Source of the DNA: Candidatus Onthenecus intestinigallinarum
GTDB lineage: Bacteria > Bacillota > Clostridia > Christensenellales > Aristaeellaceae
Assembly: GCA_018713325.1 (NCBI GenBank)
Contig: DVFJ01000013.1
Location: 32,639-96,638 of the forward strand
Direction: 5' to 3'
Length of the DNA stretch: 64,000 bases
A program made the position numbers and the translations under genes. This document shows positions 26,455 through 36,247 of the stretch, piece after piece. The notes beneath the pieces are model-generated. The model was not told where the DNA came from. It ran no database searches and saw only the letters and a program-made list of their open reading frames with translations. How positions within the stretch are numbered: the first letter of the stretch is position 1; each line of letters begins with the position of its first letter.

Positions 26455-26681
26455 TAATCGAATCAAGCACGCGCGAGGATGGGGAACGCATCCGCACGCT
26501 GCGCCCCAAGAGAGCCGCCGGTCGGTGCAAGGCGGCGGCGCAGCGCGGTTCACTCGCCCCGGAGCGCTCCGTTTCGGACGGCCGCACCCGTTATCGTGCG
26601 TCGAGCGGGCGGCGTATGCCGTCAAGTCGAGTGGTACCGCGGAACGGACGTTCCGTCTCTGACAGAGACGGGGCGTTTTTT
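26455..26681 (+). ncRNA. T-box leader of leuS
   Basis: A canonical T-box. Stem I carries AAGAGAG and GTCGGTG, the antiterminator has GTGGTACCGCGG at 26631-26642, and a terminator (CCGTCTCT/AGAGACGG then TTTTTT) ends at 26681. In the specifier loop the triplet next to the CCCC closing strand is CTC (26553-26555), a Leu codon that fits the downstream gene. Uncharged tRNA-Leu should stabilise the antiterminator and switch leuS on. Confidence 0.93.
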
Positions 26682-26719
26682 CTTTATCCAACGTCCATGC
26701 ATCACGAGGAGGAAACGAG

Positions 26720-29134
26720 ATGATCACCCCTTACAACCCGGCTGCCATCGAGAAAAAGTGGCAGAAGATCTGGGCGGACGCCCATGCCTTTGAGGCGGAG
26801 AAGAGCCACGACAAGCCCAAGTTCTACGGCCTGATCGAGTTCCCGTACCCGTCCGGCGCGGGCCTGCACGTCGGCCATCCGCGCTCCAACACCGCGCTGG
26901 ACATCATCTGCCGCAAGCGCCGCATGGAGGGCTACAACGTCCTGTATCCCATCGGCTGGGACGCCTTCGGCCTGCCGACCGAGAACTACGCGATCAAGAA
27001 CCACGTGCACCCGGCCAAGGTCACCAAGGAAAACGTCGATCACTTCCGCGAGCAGCTGCAGAAGATCGGCTTCTCCTTCGACTACTCGCGCGAGGTCAAC
27101 ACCACCGATCCCAAGTACTACAAGTGGACGCAGTGGATCTTCCTGCGCCTGTTTGAGCGCGGCCTGGCCTACAAGGCGGAGATGCCCGTCAACTGGTGTA
27201 CGAGCTGCAAGTGCGGCCTGGCCAACGAGGAGGTCGTCGGCGGCGTGTGCGAGCGCTGCGGCGGCGAGGTCGTGCGCAAGGTCAAGAGCCAGTGGATGCT
27301 CAGGATCACCGACTACGCGCAGAAGCTGCTCGACGGCCTGGACGAGGTAGACTTCATCGAGAAGGTCAAGGTGCAGCAGCGCAACTGGATCGGCCGCAGC
27401 GAGGGCGCGGAGGTCGACTTTGCCGTCGCCGGCAGCGACCGCAAGATCCGCGTCTACACCACGCGGCCGGACACGCTCTTCGGCGCGACGTACATGGTGC
27501 TCGCGCCCGAGCATCCGCTGCTGGACGAGATGAAGGACCGCATCGAGAACTGGGACGAGGTGCTGGCCTACCGCGCGCAGGCGGCGCGCAAGTCCGACTT
27601 TGAGCGCACGGAGCTGCAAAAGGACAAGACTGGCGTGGAGCTCAAGGGCCTGAAGGCGGTCAACCCCGTCACGGGCCGCGAGATCCCCGTGTGGGCGTCG
27701 GACTACGTGCTGGTCACCTACGGCACGGGCGCGATCATGGCCGTGCCCGCGCATGACACGCGCGACTGGGAGTTTGCCAAGAAGTTCGGCCTGCCCATCG
27801 TCGAGGTCGTCGCAGGCGGCAACGTGCAGGAGGCCGCCTATACGGACGTCGCCGACGGCGTGATGGTCAACTCGGGCTTCCTGGACGGGCTGCGCGTCGC
27901 ACAGGCCAAGCAGAGGATCGCCGACTTCCTCGAGGAGAAGGGCATTGGCACGCGCAAGGTCAACTTCAAGCTGCGCGACTGGGTCTTCAGCCGCCAGCGC
28001 TACTGGGGCGAGCCGATCCCGCTCGTGCACTGCGACAAGTGCGGCTGGGCGCCCGTGCCGGAAAGCGAGCTGCCCGTGCTGCTGCCCGATGTCGATAACT
28101 ACGAGCCCACCGACAGCGGCGAGTCGCCCCTGTCCGTCATCGACAGCTGGGTAAACACCACCTGCCCGCACTGCGGCGGCCCGGCCCGGCGCGAGACGGA
28201 CACCATGCCCCAGTGGGCGGGCTCGTCCTGGTACTTCCTGCGCTACATCGATCCCCACAACGACGACATGTTCGCCGCGATGGACGAACTCAAGTACTGG
28301 CTGCCGGTCGACTGGTACAATGGCGGCATGGAGCACACCACGCTGCACCTGCTCTACAGCCGTTTCTGGCATAAGTTCCTCTACGACGAAGGCTACGTGC
28401 CCACGCCGGAGCCCTACCGCAAGCGCACGAGTCACGGCATGATCCTGGGCGCCAACGGCGAGAAGATGAGCAAGTCCCGCGGCAACGTGATCAACCCGGA
28501 CGACACCATCGCCGAGATCGGCGCGGACGCCTTCCGCCTGTACGAGATGTTCATGGGCGCGTTTGACCAGGCGATTCCGTGGTCGACCGAGGGCGCGCGC
28601 GGCTGCCGCCGCTTCCTGGAGCGCGTATGGCGCCTGCAGGAGATGCTCACGGACGGCGAGGGCCACTCCAAGGGCCTGGAGACGCTGATTCACCAGACGA
28701 TCAAGAAGGTCTCCGAGGACTACGAGAAGATGAAGTTCAACACCGCCATCGCCCAGATGATGACGCTGGTGAACGAATTCTACGCCGCCGGCCAGATCAC
28801 GCGCGGCGACCTGCGCACGCTGCTGCTGCTGCTCGACCCGGTCGCCCCGCACATCGCCGAGGAGATGTGGCAGCAGTGCGGCCTGGGCGATCCCATCTAC
28901 CGCCAGCAGTGGCCCGAGTGGGACGAGGACAAGCTGCAGGAGGCGACCGTGGAGATTGCCGTGCAGATCAACGGCAAGGTGCGCGGCCGCATCACCGTGC
29001 CCGCCGGCATGAGCCGTGAGCAGGCCGAGCGCGAGCTGCCGCAGCTGCCCGAGGTGCAGCGCCTGATCGCCGGCAAGACGGTCAAAAAGATCGTCTGCGT
29101 GCCTGGACGCCTGTTGAATGTGGTTGTCGGATGA
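26720..29134 (+). CDS. leuS: Leucyl-tRNA synthetase
   Basis: Class I LeuRS, 804 residues. HVGH (the HIGH motif) is at 50-53 within [15 protein letters not shown], and KMSKS at 582-586. The CP1 editing domain lies between, with zinc-knuckle-like CxxC pairs (CTSCKCG, CERCGGE). The C-terminal anticodon-binding and [17 protein letters not shown] tail are complete. Controlled by the T-box leader upstream. Confidence 0.97.
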   Translation: MITPYNPAAIEKKWQKIWADAHAFEAEKSHDKPKFYGLIEFPYPSGAGLHVGHPRSNTALDIICRKRRMEGYNVLYPIGWDAFGLPTENYAIKNHVHPAKVTKENVDHFREQLQKIGFSFDYSREVNTTDPKYYKWTQWIFLRLFERGLAYKAEMPVNWCTSCKCGLANEEVVGGVCERCGGEVVRKVKSQWMLRITDYAQKLLDGLDEVDFIEKVKVQQRNWIGRSEGAEVDFAVAGSDRKIRVYTTRPDTLFGATYMVLAPEHPLLDEMKDRIENWDEVLAYRAQAARKSDFERTELQKDKTGVELKGLKAVNPVTGREIPVWASDYVLVTYGTGAIMAVPAHDTRDWEFAKKFGLPIVEVVAGGNVQEAAYTDVADGVMVNSGFLDGLRVAQAKQRIADFLEEKGIGTRKVNFKLRDWVFSRQRYWGEPIPLVHCDKCGWAPVPESELPVLLPDVDNYEPTDSGESPLSVIDSWVNTTCPHCGGPARRETDTMPQWAGSSWYFLRYIDPHNDDMFAAMDELKYWLPVDWYNGGMEHTTLHLLYSRFWHKFLYDEGYVPTPEPYRKRTSHGMILGANGEKMSKSRGNVINPDDTIAEIGADAFRLYEMFMGAFDQAIPWSTEGARGCRRFLERVWRLQEMLTDGEGHSKGLETLIHQTIKKVSEDYEKMKFNTAIAQMMTLVNEFYAAGQITRGDLRTLLLLLDPVAPHIAEEMWQQCGLGDPIYRQQWPEWDEDKLQEATVEIAVQINGKVRGRITVPAGMSREQAERELPQLPEVQRLIAGKTVKKIVCVPGRLLNVVVG

Positions 29135-29152
29135 CGCGGCGGCTGCTATAAT
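29124..29152 (+). promoter_or_regulatory. Promoter overlapping the leuS stop
   Basis: TTGTCG, 17 bp, TATAAT with a TGC extension. It serves the membrane-protein gene that follows. Confidence 0.65.
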
Positions 29153-29169
29153 AGAATCAGCCGGATTGA

Positions 29170-29199
29170 GCCGATGCGCCCCGTGCGCGTCGGCTTTTT
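29170..29199 (+). terminator. Terminator or attenuator hairpin
   Basis: GCCGATGCGC and GCGCGTCGGC pair (one T-G) around CCCGT, followed by TTTTT. It would end leuS, but it also lies downstream of the promoter at 29124, so it may attenuate the next gene. Confidence 0.7.
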
Positions 29200-29262
29200 C
29201 AGTCCGCTTGCCGGCCCGGCCGCAAGCGGATGCCCAAACCCGCGCCGGGAGGGGGGAACGCC

Positions 29263-30234
29263 TTGCGCCATCGCTTCGCACGCTATCCGCGCCTGCAGCG
29301 GCTGGTCATCGCCTGCTGCGCGCTCACGGCGCTCGCCGCCGACCTTGCGCACGGCGCGGGCAACGCCACGCTGGCGCGCGCCGCCTTCTGCGCCACGTTC
29401 ATTCTGCTGCCCGTGGCGCTGCTGCTCATGCGCTGCTGCCTGCTCATGGACGAGAAGGGCGTGTTCATCGGTACGCCCCTGCACCGTCATCGCCTGCTCT
29501 GGCGCGACATGGGTGCCGTGGGCTACATGCAGTGCAACGCGCGCCGCGTCTACCTGTACGGCATGGAAAAGGGCGACGACTCGTTTGCGCGCATGCTGCA
29601 CGATGCGCCGTTTGCCACCCCGCGCCACTTCGTCGTGCCCGCCAGCGCCGCGCTGCGCGCCGCCGTCGTGTCGCTGTGCCCCTTCCCGCCCGAGAGCGTC
29701 TTTGCGCGTGCTGAGGCCCTGCCGCGCACCCACAGGCGGCTGCTCTCACGCCTGTACATGCCCGCGCTGCTGCTGCTGCCGGGCGGCGCGCTGGCGCTGC
29801 TCACCGGCGCGCGCATCGCGCTGTCCGCCTGCCGCAGCGCCTACGCGACGCTGCCGCTGTGCGCGCTGTGCACCGCGGCGATCGGCTGCGCCGCCGCCGG
29901 GCTCTACCTGCTCTCCTCGGCCGCAAACGCGCTGTCCGCCAACCCCGTGCTCGGCCCGCAGGGCGTGCGCGTGGGCTTCGCCGGCCGCTCGCTGACGCTG
30001 CGCTGGGAGGACATGGGCGCGCTGTGCCGCCTGCGCGCGCCGGGCGTGGGCACGCTCTATCTGCTCTCCGCGCCGCTGCCGCCCGCAGGAGATTCGCCCG
30101 CGCAGCCGCCGCTGCGCTGCATCTCGCTGTGCGACACGCGCAGCGTGTTGTTTGCGGTGCACTCCTTTTGCCTGCTCCCGGTGACGCAGGTGCGCGTGCC
30201 GGCGCGCCTGACCCGTGCGTTCCGGCGTGGTTGA
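29263..30234 (+). CDS. Membrane protein with internally duplicated TM-hairpin/PH-like unit
   Basis: About 323 residues from a TTG start that follows GGGAGGGGGG by seven bases. The protein is a tandem duplication: each half has a two-helix hairpin followed by a short beta-rich cytosolic segment. The segments align as GVFIGTPLHRHRLLWRDMGA and GVRVGFAGRSLTLRWEDMGA. The pattern resembles bacterial PH-like (YdbT/DUF304-type) membrane proteins, but no family assignment can be made with certainty. It is extremely Ala/Arg/Leu-rich. Function unknown. Confidence 0.75.
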   Translation: MRHRFARYPRLQRLVIACCALTALAADLAHGAGNATLARAAFCATFILLPVALLLMRCCLLMDEKGVFIGTPLHRHRLLWRDMGAVGYMQCNARRVYLYGMEKGDDSFARMLHDAPFATPRHFVVPASAALRAAVVSLCPFPPESVFARAEALPRTHRRLLSRLYMPALLLLPGGALALLTGARIALSACRSAYATLPLCALCTAAIGCAAAGLYLLSSAANALSANPVLGPQGVRVGFAGRSLTLRWEDMGALCRLRAPGVGTLYLLSAPLPPAGDSPAQPPLRCISLCDTRSVLFAVHSFCLLPVTQVRVPARLTRAFRRG

Positions 30235-30386
30235 CTGTCGGCTTGCAGGAAAAACACCGCATTTAAGCGCGCGTAAATTTTTTCCGTCATATGCTGATTG
30301 TGTGGCAGGGAATCCTAGGGCGCGCCGCGAAAATTATCATGGTTTGTGATTACCGGGCATTCGGCCCGATCGGAGGAATCTGTTCG

Positions 30387-32393
30387 ATGCGACTGTATCA
30401 CGACAGCCGGGATCCTTTCTATCGCTGGCCGTTCGGCGCCGTGAGCTGCGGCCAGAGCGTGCGCGTCCGCTTGCGCGTGGAGGCGGATCAGGCGCCCGAC
30501 CTCGTCTTCGTGCGCACGTGGAACGGGGCGGAGACCCGCAGTGCGATGCGCATGCTGGGCGCACAGGAGGGCGGATATCTGTACGAGGCGGAGATCGAGA
30601 CATGCGATCACCCGTGCCTGATGTGGTACCGCTTTGGCGTACAGAAGGGGGAGGAGACCATCCTGTACGGCAACGCGGCGGACAACCTGGGCGGCGTGGG
30701 CCTGCAGGGCAATGCGGACTCCTATCAGATCACGGTGTGCGATCCCGCCTATGACACGCCGCGCTGGATGCGCGAGGGCGTGATGTACCAGATCATGGTC
30801 GACCGCTTTTACAACGGCGTGCCGGACGGCAGCCTGCTGCGAAAGCGCGACGACGTGCGCGTGCATGCGGACTGGTATGAGCGCCCCGACAGCGCCATCG
30901 CGCACAACGGCGACGGGCTGGCGCGCGACTTTTTCGGCGGCAATCTGGAGGGCGTGCGTCAGAAGCTGCCGTACCTGCGCGACCTGGGCGTGACGGTGCT
31001 CTACCTCAACCCGATCTTCCGGGCGCGCTCCAACCACAAGTACGACACGGGCGACTACCGCGAGATCGACCCGATGTTCGGCACGGAGGAGGACTTTGCG
31101 CGCCTGTGCAGGGATGCGCGCGCGATGGGCATCCGCGTGATGCTCGACGGCGTGTTCTCGCACGTGGGCGACGACAGCCGCTACTTCAACCGCTACGGCC
31201 GCTATCCGGACGTGGGCGCGTATCAGTCGAAGGATTCGCCCTATGCGTCGTGGTTCCGGTTCAAGCACTTTCCGGACTCATACGACTGCTGGTGGGGCTT
31301 TGACACGCTGCCAAACGTCAACGAGGAGAACCCCGACTACCTGCGCTTCATGCTCGAGGACGACGACGCAGTCACGCGTCACTGGCTGCGGGCGGGCGCG
31401 AGCGGCTGGCGGCTGGACGTGGCCGACGAGCTGCCGATGTCCTTCCTGCGGCGGCTGCGCGCGCGGGTCAAGGACGTGTCGCCGGACTGCGCGGTGCTGG
31501 GCGAGGTGTGGGAGGACGCCTCGCACAAGGTGACGTATGACAAGATGCGCTCCTATGTGCTGGGCGACACGCTGGATTCGGTGATGAACTATCCGCTGCG
31601 CGAGGCGCTGATCGCGTTCCTGCGCGGCGAGAAGACGGCGCTGCAGGCTGCGCGCACGGTCGAGGCGCTGCGAGAGAACTATCCCAAGCCCTTCTTCTAC
31701 TCGTTGATGAACCTGCTGGGCAGCCATGACCGCGCGCGCATCATCGACGTGCTCGCCGATGCAAAGGTCGAGACGCTTGCGCGCGACGAGCGCAAGGCCC
31801 ATGCCCTGACAAAGGAGCAGCGGGAGCTGGGCGTGCAGCGCACGCGGATGATGCTGCGCGTCATCGCGTGTCTGCCGGGTATGCCCTGCATCTACTACGG
31901 CGACGAGGCCGGCATGACGGGCGCAGGCGATCCCCTGTGCCGCGCGGCCTATCCCTGGGGAAGGGAAGACCAGGAGCAGCTGGCGTTTTTCCACCAGATG
32001 CTGCGCATGCGCGCCGCGCACCCCGTACTCGTGACGGGCGAGATGCGCATGCTCGCGCCCTGCGCGGACGTGCTGGGCGTGGTGCGCACGGCGCCCGGCG
32101 GACGGGATGCGTTCGGCCGGTCCGTGCGCGAGGAGACGGCGATCTGCCTGATCAACCGCAGCGAAGGCCCTGTGACGGTGCGTGTGCCCGAGGCAGAGCT
32201 GGGCTGCGACGTGCTGTGTGGCACGTCCGGAGAGCGCGTGTGCGCGCAGGATGGCGCGCTGTACCTGACCGTGCCGCCGCGCAGCGGCGAGACGTTTTTT
32301 CGCGCGCGCGGAGGCTTTGAGACGCTGAAAACGACAACTCACCGGGAAAGCATTGCGCAGGGCCGCGTTCTGGACTATGATGAGGTCATGTAA
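30387..32393 (+). CDS. GH13 alpha-glucosidase/neopullulanase-type enzyme
   Basis: A 668-residue GH13 family enzyme. Residues about 1-130 form an N-terminal beta domain as in neopullulanases and cyclomaltodextrinases. The catalytic barrel starts at VMYQIMVDRFYNG; the nucleophile is D344 in GWRLDVADE, the acid/base E373 in LGEVWEDAS and the third acid D448 in LLGSHDRAR. The C-terminal beta domain is short. No signal peptide, so it should act on imported maltooligosaccharides or cyclodextrins. The ATG at 30387 follows CGGAGGAATC. Confidence 0.93.
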   Translation: MRLYHDSRDPFYRWPFGAVSCGQSVRVRLRVEADQAPDLVFVRTWNGAETRSAMRMLGAQEGGYLYEAEIETCDHPCLMWYRFGVQKGEETILYGNAADNLGGVGLQGNADSYQITVCDPAYDTPRWMREGVMYQIMVDRFYNGVPDGSLLRKRDDVRVHADWYERPDSAIAHNGDGLARDFFGGNLEGVRQKLPYLRDLGVTVLYLNPIFRARSNHKYDTGDYREIDPMFGTEEDFARLCRDARAMGIRVMLDGVFSHVGDDSRYFNRYGRYPDVGAYQSKDSPYASWFRFKHFPDSYDCWWGFDTLPNVNEENPDYLRFMLEDDDAVTRHWLRAGASGWRLDVADELPMSFLRRLRARVKDVSPDCAVLGEVWEDASHKVTYDKMRSYVLGDTLDSVMNYPLREALIAFLRGEKTALQAARTVEALRENYPKPFFYSLMNLLGSHDRARIIDVLADAKVETLARDERKAHALTKEQRELGVQRTRMMLRVIACLPGMPCIYYGDEAGMTGAGDPLCRAAYPWGREDQEQLAFFHQMLRMRAAHPVLVTGEMRMLAPCADVLGVVRTAPGGRDAFGRSVREETAICLINRSEGPVTVRVPEAELGCDVLCGTSGERVCAQDGALYLTVPPRSGETFFRARGGFETLKTTTHRESIAQGRVLDYDEVM

Positions 32394-32431
32394 GCGGCAG
32401 ATGGCCGCCGAAAGGACGAGGGGGTCTTTGC

Positions 32432-33118
32432 ATGTTCTTCTATGATTGGACGCTGCTCATCGTGCTCCCGGCGCTGATCCTCGCGCTCTACGCGCAGGCG
32501 AAGGTGTCGGGCACGTTCAACCGCTTTTCCAAGGTGTACGCCCGCTCGGGGCTGACCGCGGCGCAGGCCGCCGACGCCATCCTGAGCCAGAACGGCATCA
32601 CCGACGTGCGCATTGAGCGCGTGCGCGGCAACCTGACCGACCACTACGACCCGCGCGACCGCGTGCTGCGCCTGTCCGACAGCGTGTACGACTCCACGTC
32701 CATCGCGGCGCTGGGCGTCGCGGCGCACGAGGCCGGACACGCCGTGCAGCACGCGCAGGGCTACGTGCCCCTGGAGGTGCGCAGCGTGTTCGCGCCCATC
32801 GCGTCCATCGGATCCAATGCGGCGATTCCGCTGTTTTTGCTGGGGCTGATCTTCTCCTGGGAGCCGCTGGTCACGGTGGGCCTGGTGTGCTTCTCGTTCG
32901 CGGTCGTCTTCTCGCTGATCACGCTGCCGGTCGAGTTCAACGCCTCCAGCCGTGCGGTCGCCGCCCTGTCGGGCTACGGCTACCTCTCGCAGGAGGAGAC
33001 GGCCGGCGCGAAAAAGGTGCTCAGCGCCGCGGCGCTCACCTACGTCGCCTCCGCGCTGACCGCGATTTTGCAGCTCGTGCGCCTGTTCGTGCTCGCGGGC
33101 CGCTCCAACCGCGACTGA
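32432..33118 (+). CDS. Zinc-dependent membrane metallopeptidase (YugP family)
   Basis: A 228-residue membrane protein of the Zn_peptidase_2/YugP family. The zinc motif is AAHEAGHAVQHAQGY, with two His and a Glu. An N-terminal helix and three further helices are visible, and LITLPVEFNASSRAVAAL is the conserved C-terminal family block. Substrate unknown; the family is near universal in Clostridia. It ends with a strong terminator. Confidence 0.93.
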   Translation: MFFYDWTLLIVLPALILALYAQAKVSGTFNRFSKVYARSGLTAAQAADAILSQNGITDVRIERVRGNLTDHYDPRDRVLRLSDSVYDSTSIAALGVAAHEAGHAVQHAQGYVPLEVRSVFAPIASIGSNAAIPLFLLGLIFSWEPLVTVGLVCFSFAVVFSLITLPVEFNASSRAVAALSGYGYLSQEETAGAKKVLSAAALTYVASALTAILQLVRLFVLAGRSNRD

Positions 33119-33127
33119 CGATGACAA

Positions 33128-33160
33128 GGGCCCCGGTCCATGCCGGGGCCCTGATTTTTT
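33128..33160. terminator. Terminator
   Basis: GGGCCCCGG and CCGGGGCCC pair around TCCATG, then TGATTTTTTT. It lies between the convergent metallopeptidase and csoR genes. Confidence 0.88.
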
Positions 33161-33185
33161 TGTGATGTCAATCGTCATGCCGGCG

Positions 33186-33449
33186 TCACTTGGACAGCTT
33201 GATCAGGATGTCCATGACCTCGTCCAGCTTCTCGTCGATGCCGCCGTGCTCGGCCGCCTCGCGCACGCAGCCCTTCATGTGCGCGCACAGCACCTCGGTG
33301 TGCGCCCTGCGCAGCACCGCCTCCGCCGCCAGCAGCTGGTTGGCGATGTCGATGCAGTAGCGGTCCTCGTCCACCATGCGCAGCACGCCGTCGATCTGTC
33401 CGCGCGCCGTGCGCAGCAGCCGCGCGATCGTCTCATGATCCGCCTGCAT
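33186..33449 (-). CDS. csoR: CsoR-type copper-sensing repressor
   Basis: An 87-residue CsoR/FrmR family protein, all helical. The copper ligands are present in the right order and spacing: C32 (DRYCID), H57 and C61 (CAHMKGC). It should repress the copA promoter until Cu(I) binds. The ATG overlaps the copA stop (TGATG), so it is translated by coupling as the last gene of the operon it controls. Confidence 0.92.
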   Translation of the reverse strand: MQADHETIARLLRTARGQIDGVLRMVDEDRYCIDIANQLLAAEAVLRRAHTEVLCAHMKGCVREAAEHGGIDEKLDEVMDILIKLSK

Positions 33450-33679
33450 CAGGCAAACAGTCCCTTCTTCACGGTGACTTCGCCGGGCTCAAAGCCCGCG
33501 TCGGCCACCGCCTTTTTCAATACTTCGTCCGCGACGTCCTGCGCCAGCACGACCGTCGCGGTTTTCTTTTGCAGGTCCACCTGTGCGCTCTTCACGCCCT
33601 CCAGCGCGCTCAGCGCCTTTTCCACGCTCATCTTGCAGTGGTTGCAGCTCATGCCTTCGACCTTCATGACCTTTTTCAT
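33449..33679 (-). CDS. copZ: Internal in-frame copZ-like copper chaperone
   Basis: Within copA, AGGAGGAGG (33688-33696) lies eight bases before an in-frame ATG at 33679. Translation from there would give a 76-residue protein, [20 protein letters not shown] onward, with the complete CopZ fold and GMSCNHC copper site. Thus the same DNA may make both a fused domain and a free chaperone. The ribosome binding site is stronger than that of copA itself. This is inferred from sequence; the EEAN codons must also be read as protein, which limits the proof. Confidence 0.6.
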   Translation of the reverse strand: MKKVMKVEGMSCNHCKMSVEKALSALEGVKSAQVDLQKKTATVVLAQDVADEVLKKAVADAGFEPGEVTVKKGLFA

Positions 33680-36034
33680 GGTGTTTGCCTCCTCCTGTGT
33701 CGTCTCGTCGGGAATGGGGGATTCAGGGGTTTCATCGGACGGCGCGGGGCGCTCGTCCGCCGCGGCCGCATGCGGCCTGAACAGCCGCAGCCGCAGCGCG
33801 TTGCTGACGACGCACACGCTGCTCATGCTCATCGCGGCGGCGGCGAACATCGGCGAGAGCCGCCAGCCCAGCAGCGGGAAGAATACGCCCGCCGCCAGCG
33901 GAATGCCGATGGCGTTGTAGAAGAACGCCCAGAACAGGTTCATGCGGATGTTGCGCAACACGCTGTGGCTCAGCTCGATGGCCGTCACCGCGTCGTACAG
34001 GTCGCCGCGCATCAGCACCACGTCCGCGGACTCGATCGCCACGTCCGTGCCCGCGCCGATGGCGATGCCCACGTCCGCGCGCGCCAGCGCCGGCGCGTCG
34101 TTGATGCCGTCGCCGACCATTGCGACCTTGTGGCCCTGCGCCTGCAGCCTGCGCACCTCGCGCTCCTTGTCCTGGGGCAGCACCTCGGCCACGGCCTCGT
34201 CGATGCCCGTCTGCGCGCGGATGGCCTCCGCCGCCGCGCGGTGGTCGCCCGTGAGCATCACGACGCGGATGCCCATGCGCTTGAGCGCGGCGACGGCCCC
34301 GCGGCTCGTCGGCTTGACGACGTCCGCCACGGCCAGCACGCCCAGCGCTTGCCCGGCGCAGGCAAAGTACATCGGCGTCTTGCCCGCGCGCGCCAGCGCC
34401 TCGCCCGCCTCGCGCAGGCCGCCCGGCTGTACGCCGCGCTCCTGCAAGAACGCCAGGTTGCCCGCCAGGCAGGCCTGGCCGTCGACCTCGGCCTCAATGC
34501 CCCGGCCGGGCACGGACGCAAAGCGCGCCACCGGCAACAGCGCCGCGCCGCGCTCCTGCGCGTACGCCGTGACGGCCTCGGCCAGCGGGTGCTCCGAGGC
34601 GTGCTCCATCGACGCGGCGACGGCCAGCAGCCGCGCCTCGTCCACGCCCGGCGCGGGGCGCACGTCCGTCACGCGCGGGCGGCCCTCGGTGATCGTGCCG
34701 GTCTTGTCCAGCACGACGGTCTTCACCGCGTGCGCCGTCTCCAGCGCCTCGGCGGACTTGAACAGGATGCCGTACTCCGCGCCCTTGCCCGTGCCGACCA
34801 TGATCGCCACCGGCGTAGCCAGGCCCAGCGCGCACGGGCAGGAGATGACCAGCACCGCAATGCCGAACGACAGCGCGCTGGAGAACGGCTCGCCCAGCGC
34901 CAGCCACACCAGCGCCGTCACCACGGCGATGGCGATGACCACCGGCACGAACACGCCGCTGATGCGGTCGGCCAGCTTGGCGATCGGGGCCTTTGAATTG
35001 CCCGCCTCCTCCACGAGGCGGATGATCTGCGAGAGCGTCGTGTCGTCGCCCACGCGCGTGGCGCGCACCTTCACAAACCCGCGCCTGTTGATCGTCGCCG
35101 CGCTGACCGCGTCGCCCTCCCCGCGCTCGACCGGGATGCTCTCGCCCGTCAGCGCGGACTGGTCCACGCTCGTCTGCCCGCTGACGATCACGCCGTCCAC
35201 CGGGATGCTGCCGCCCGGGCGCACCAGCACGATGTCGCCCACCGCGACCTGCTCCAGCGGCACCGTCTCCTCGCGCCCGTCACGCTCGACCGTCGCCGTC
35301 TGGGGCCGCAGGTCCATCAGCCGCCGGATCGCCTCGCCGGTCTTGCCCTTGGAGCGCGTCTCCAGAAACTTGCCCAGCGTGATCAGCGCCAGGATCATGG
35401 CCGCCGACTCGAAGTACAGGTCCATCGAAAAGCGGCTCACGCGCGCCGCGTCGCCGTGGCCCAGCCCGTAGCCGATTTCAAAGAGCGCGATCACGCCGTA
35501 GATCATCGAGGCCGACGAGCCGATGGCGATCAGCGAGTCCATGTTCGGCATGCGGTGCGCCAGCGCCTTGAAGCCGTTTTCGTAGTACGCGCGGTTCACG
35601 TACAGCACCGGCAGCGCCAGCAGAAACTGCGCCAGCGCAAACGACATCGCGTTTTGCGTCCCGTGCAGGAATCCGGGCAGCGGCAGGCCGATCATGTGGC
35701 CCATCGACACGTACATCATCGGAATCAGCAGCGCAAAGGAGACGATCAGCCGCCGCTTCATGTCGCGCAGCTGCTTTTGCGCCGGCAGCTCGCCGGGCGC
35801 CTCCGCCGGCCGCTGGCCCGCCTTCGACGCGCCGTAGCCCGCGTGCTCGACGGCCTCCACGACCGCCTGCGCCGGATTCTGCTCCGGCGCGTACTCGACG
35901 ACCATGCTGCCCGACAGCAGATTGACCGTCACGTCCTGTACGCCCGGCACGCTGCGCACGGCCTTCTCCACGTGCGCCTGGCACGACGCGCACGTCATGC
36001 CGCTCACATCAAATTTTTCCTTCAAGCTTTTCAC
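33449..36034 (-). CDS. copA: Copper-exporting P1B ATPase with C-terminal CopZ domain
   Basis: 861 residues. An N-terminal heavy-metal domain ([16 protein letters not shown]) is followed by eight membrane helices with the CPC motif in [11 protein letters not shown], the phosphorylation site DKTGTITEG, the HP motif SEHPLAEAV and [10 protein letters not shown]. Unusually a second heavy-metal domain is fused at the C-terminus ([17 protein letters not shown]) after an acidic/proline linker. That domain has its own internal start (separate entry). The GTG at 36034 is the longest start, but TTG at 36025 is better spaced from GAGGGGTG. Exports Cu(I). Confidence 0.95.
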   Translation of the reverse strand: MKSLKEKFDVSGMTCASCQAHVEKAVRSVPGVQDVTVNLLSGSMVVEYAPEQNPAQAVVEAVEHAGYGASKAGQRPAEAPGELPAQKQLRDMKRRLIVSFALLIPMMYVSMGHMIGLPLPGFLHGTQNAMSFALAQFLLALPVLYVNRAYYENGFKALAHRMPNMDSLIAIGSSASMIYGVIALFEIGYGLGHGDAARVSRFSMDLYFESAAMILALITLGKFLETRSKGKTGEAIRRLMDLRPQTATVERDGREETVPLEQVAVGDIVLVRPGGSIPVDGVIVSGQTSVDQSALTGESIPVERGEGDAVSAATINRRGFVKVRATRVGDDTTLSQIIRLVEEAGNSKAPIAKLADRISGVFVPVVIAIAVVTALVWLALGEPFSSALSFGIAVLVISCPCALGLATPVAIMVGTGKGAEYGILFKSAEALETAHAVKTVVLDKTGTITEGRPRVTDVRPAPGVDEARLLAVAASMEHASEHPLAEAVTAYAQERGAALLPVARFASVPGRGIEAEVDGQACLAGNLAFLQERGVQPGGLREAGEALARAGKTPMYFACAGQALGVLAVADVVKPTSRGAVAALKRMGIRVVMLTGDHRAAAEAIRAQTGIDEAVAEVLPQDKEREVRRLQAQGHKVAMVGDGINDAPALARADVGIAIGAGTDVAIESADVVLMRGDLYDAVTAIELSHSVLRNIRMNLFWAFFYNAIGIPLAAGVFFPLLGWRLSPMFAAAAMSMSSVCVVSNALRLRLFRPHAAAADERPAPSDETPESPIPDETTQEEANTMKKVMKVEGMSCNHCKMSVEKALSALEGVKSAQVDLQKKTATVVLAQDVADEVLKKAVADAGFEPGEVTVKKGLFA

Positions 36035-36041
36035 CCCTCTA

Positions 36042-36056
36042 CACCCCCAGGGGGAG
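36042..36056. promoter_or_regulatory. Candidate CsoR operator
   Basis: CCCCC-A-GGGGG dyad (36044-36054) within a G/C tract, between the -10 box and the copA start. CsoR sites are G/C-tract dyads of this kind. Confidence 0.55.
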
Positions 36057-36069
36057 GGGGTGCGGGGAT

Positions 36070-36098
36070 AGTATATACCGGAACGGCATCCTTGTCAA
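36070..36098 (-). promoter_or_regulatory. copA operon promoter
   Basis: On the minus strand TTGACA, 17 bp, TATACT; consensus quality. Confidence 0.85.
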
Positions 36099-36205
36099 GG
36101 ACAGACGCACATGCGATCATATGGGAAAGGCGCACATGGACGCGGACGGCGTGGTGCGCATCCCCAAGGAGTACGGCCTGTTTATCTGCGAGGCGTGAAG
36201 AACGG

Positions 36206-36237
36206 AAAAACCCCCGCGGCCCGGGAGGGCGCGGGGG
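36206..36237 (-). terminator. Terminator of the kdu operon
   Basis: On the minus strand CCCCCGCG and CGCGGGGG pair around an 11-base loop, then TTTTT. Confidence 0.75.
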
Positions 36238-36247
36238 CTGCGGTGCG

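Noticed and set aside
26702..29281. 859-codon minus-strand frame over leuS
   Set aside because: Same antisense effect; it also reads through a terminator hairpin and has no motif.
30234..30290. Hairpin with T run after the duplicated membrane protein gene
   Set aside because: The stem is only five A/T pairs (ATTTA/TAAAT); too weak to call a terminator.
36121..36198. 25-codon frame MGKAHMDADGVVRIPKEYGL... between copA and kduD
   Set aside because: No ribosome binding site, no promoter, no recognised family; could be a gene remnant but cannot be supported.
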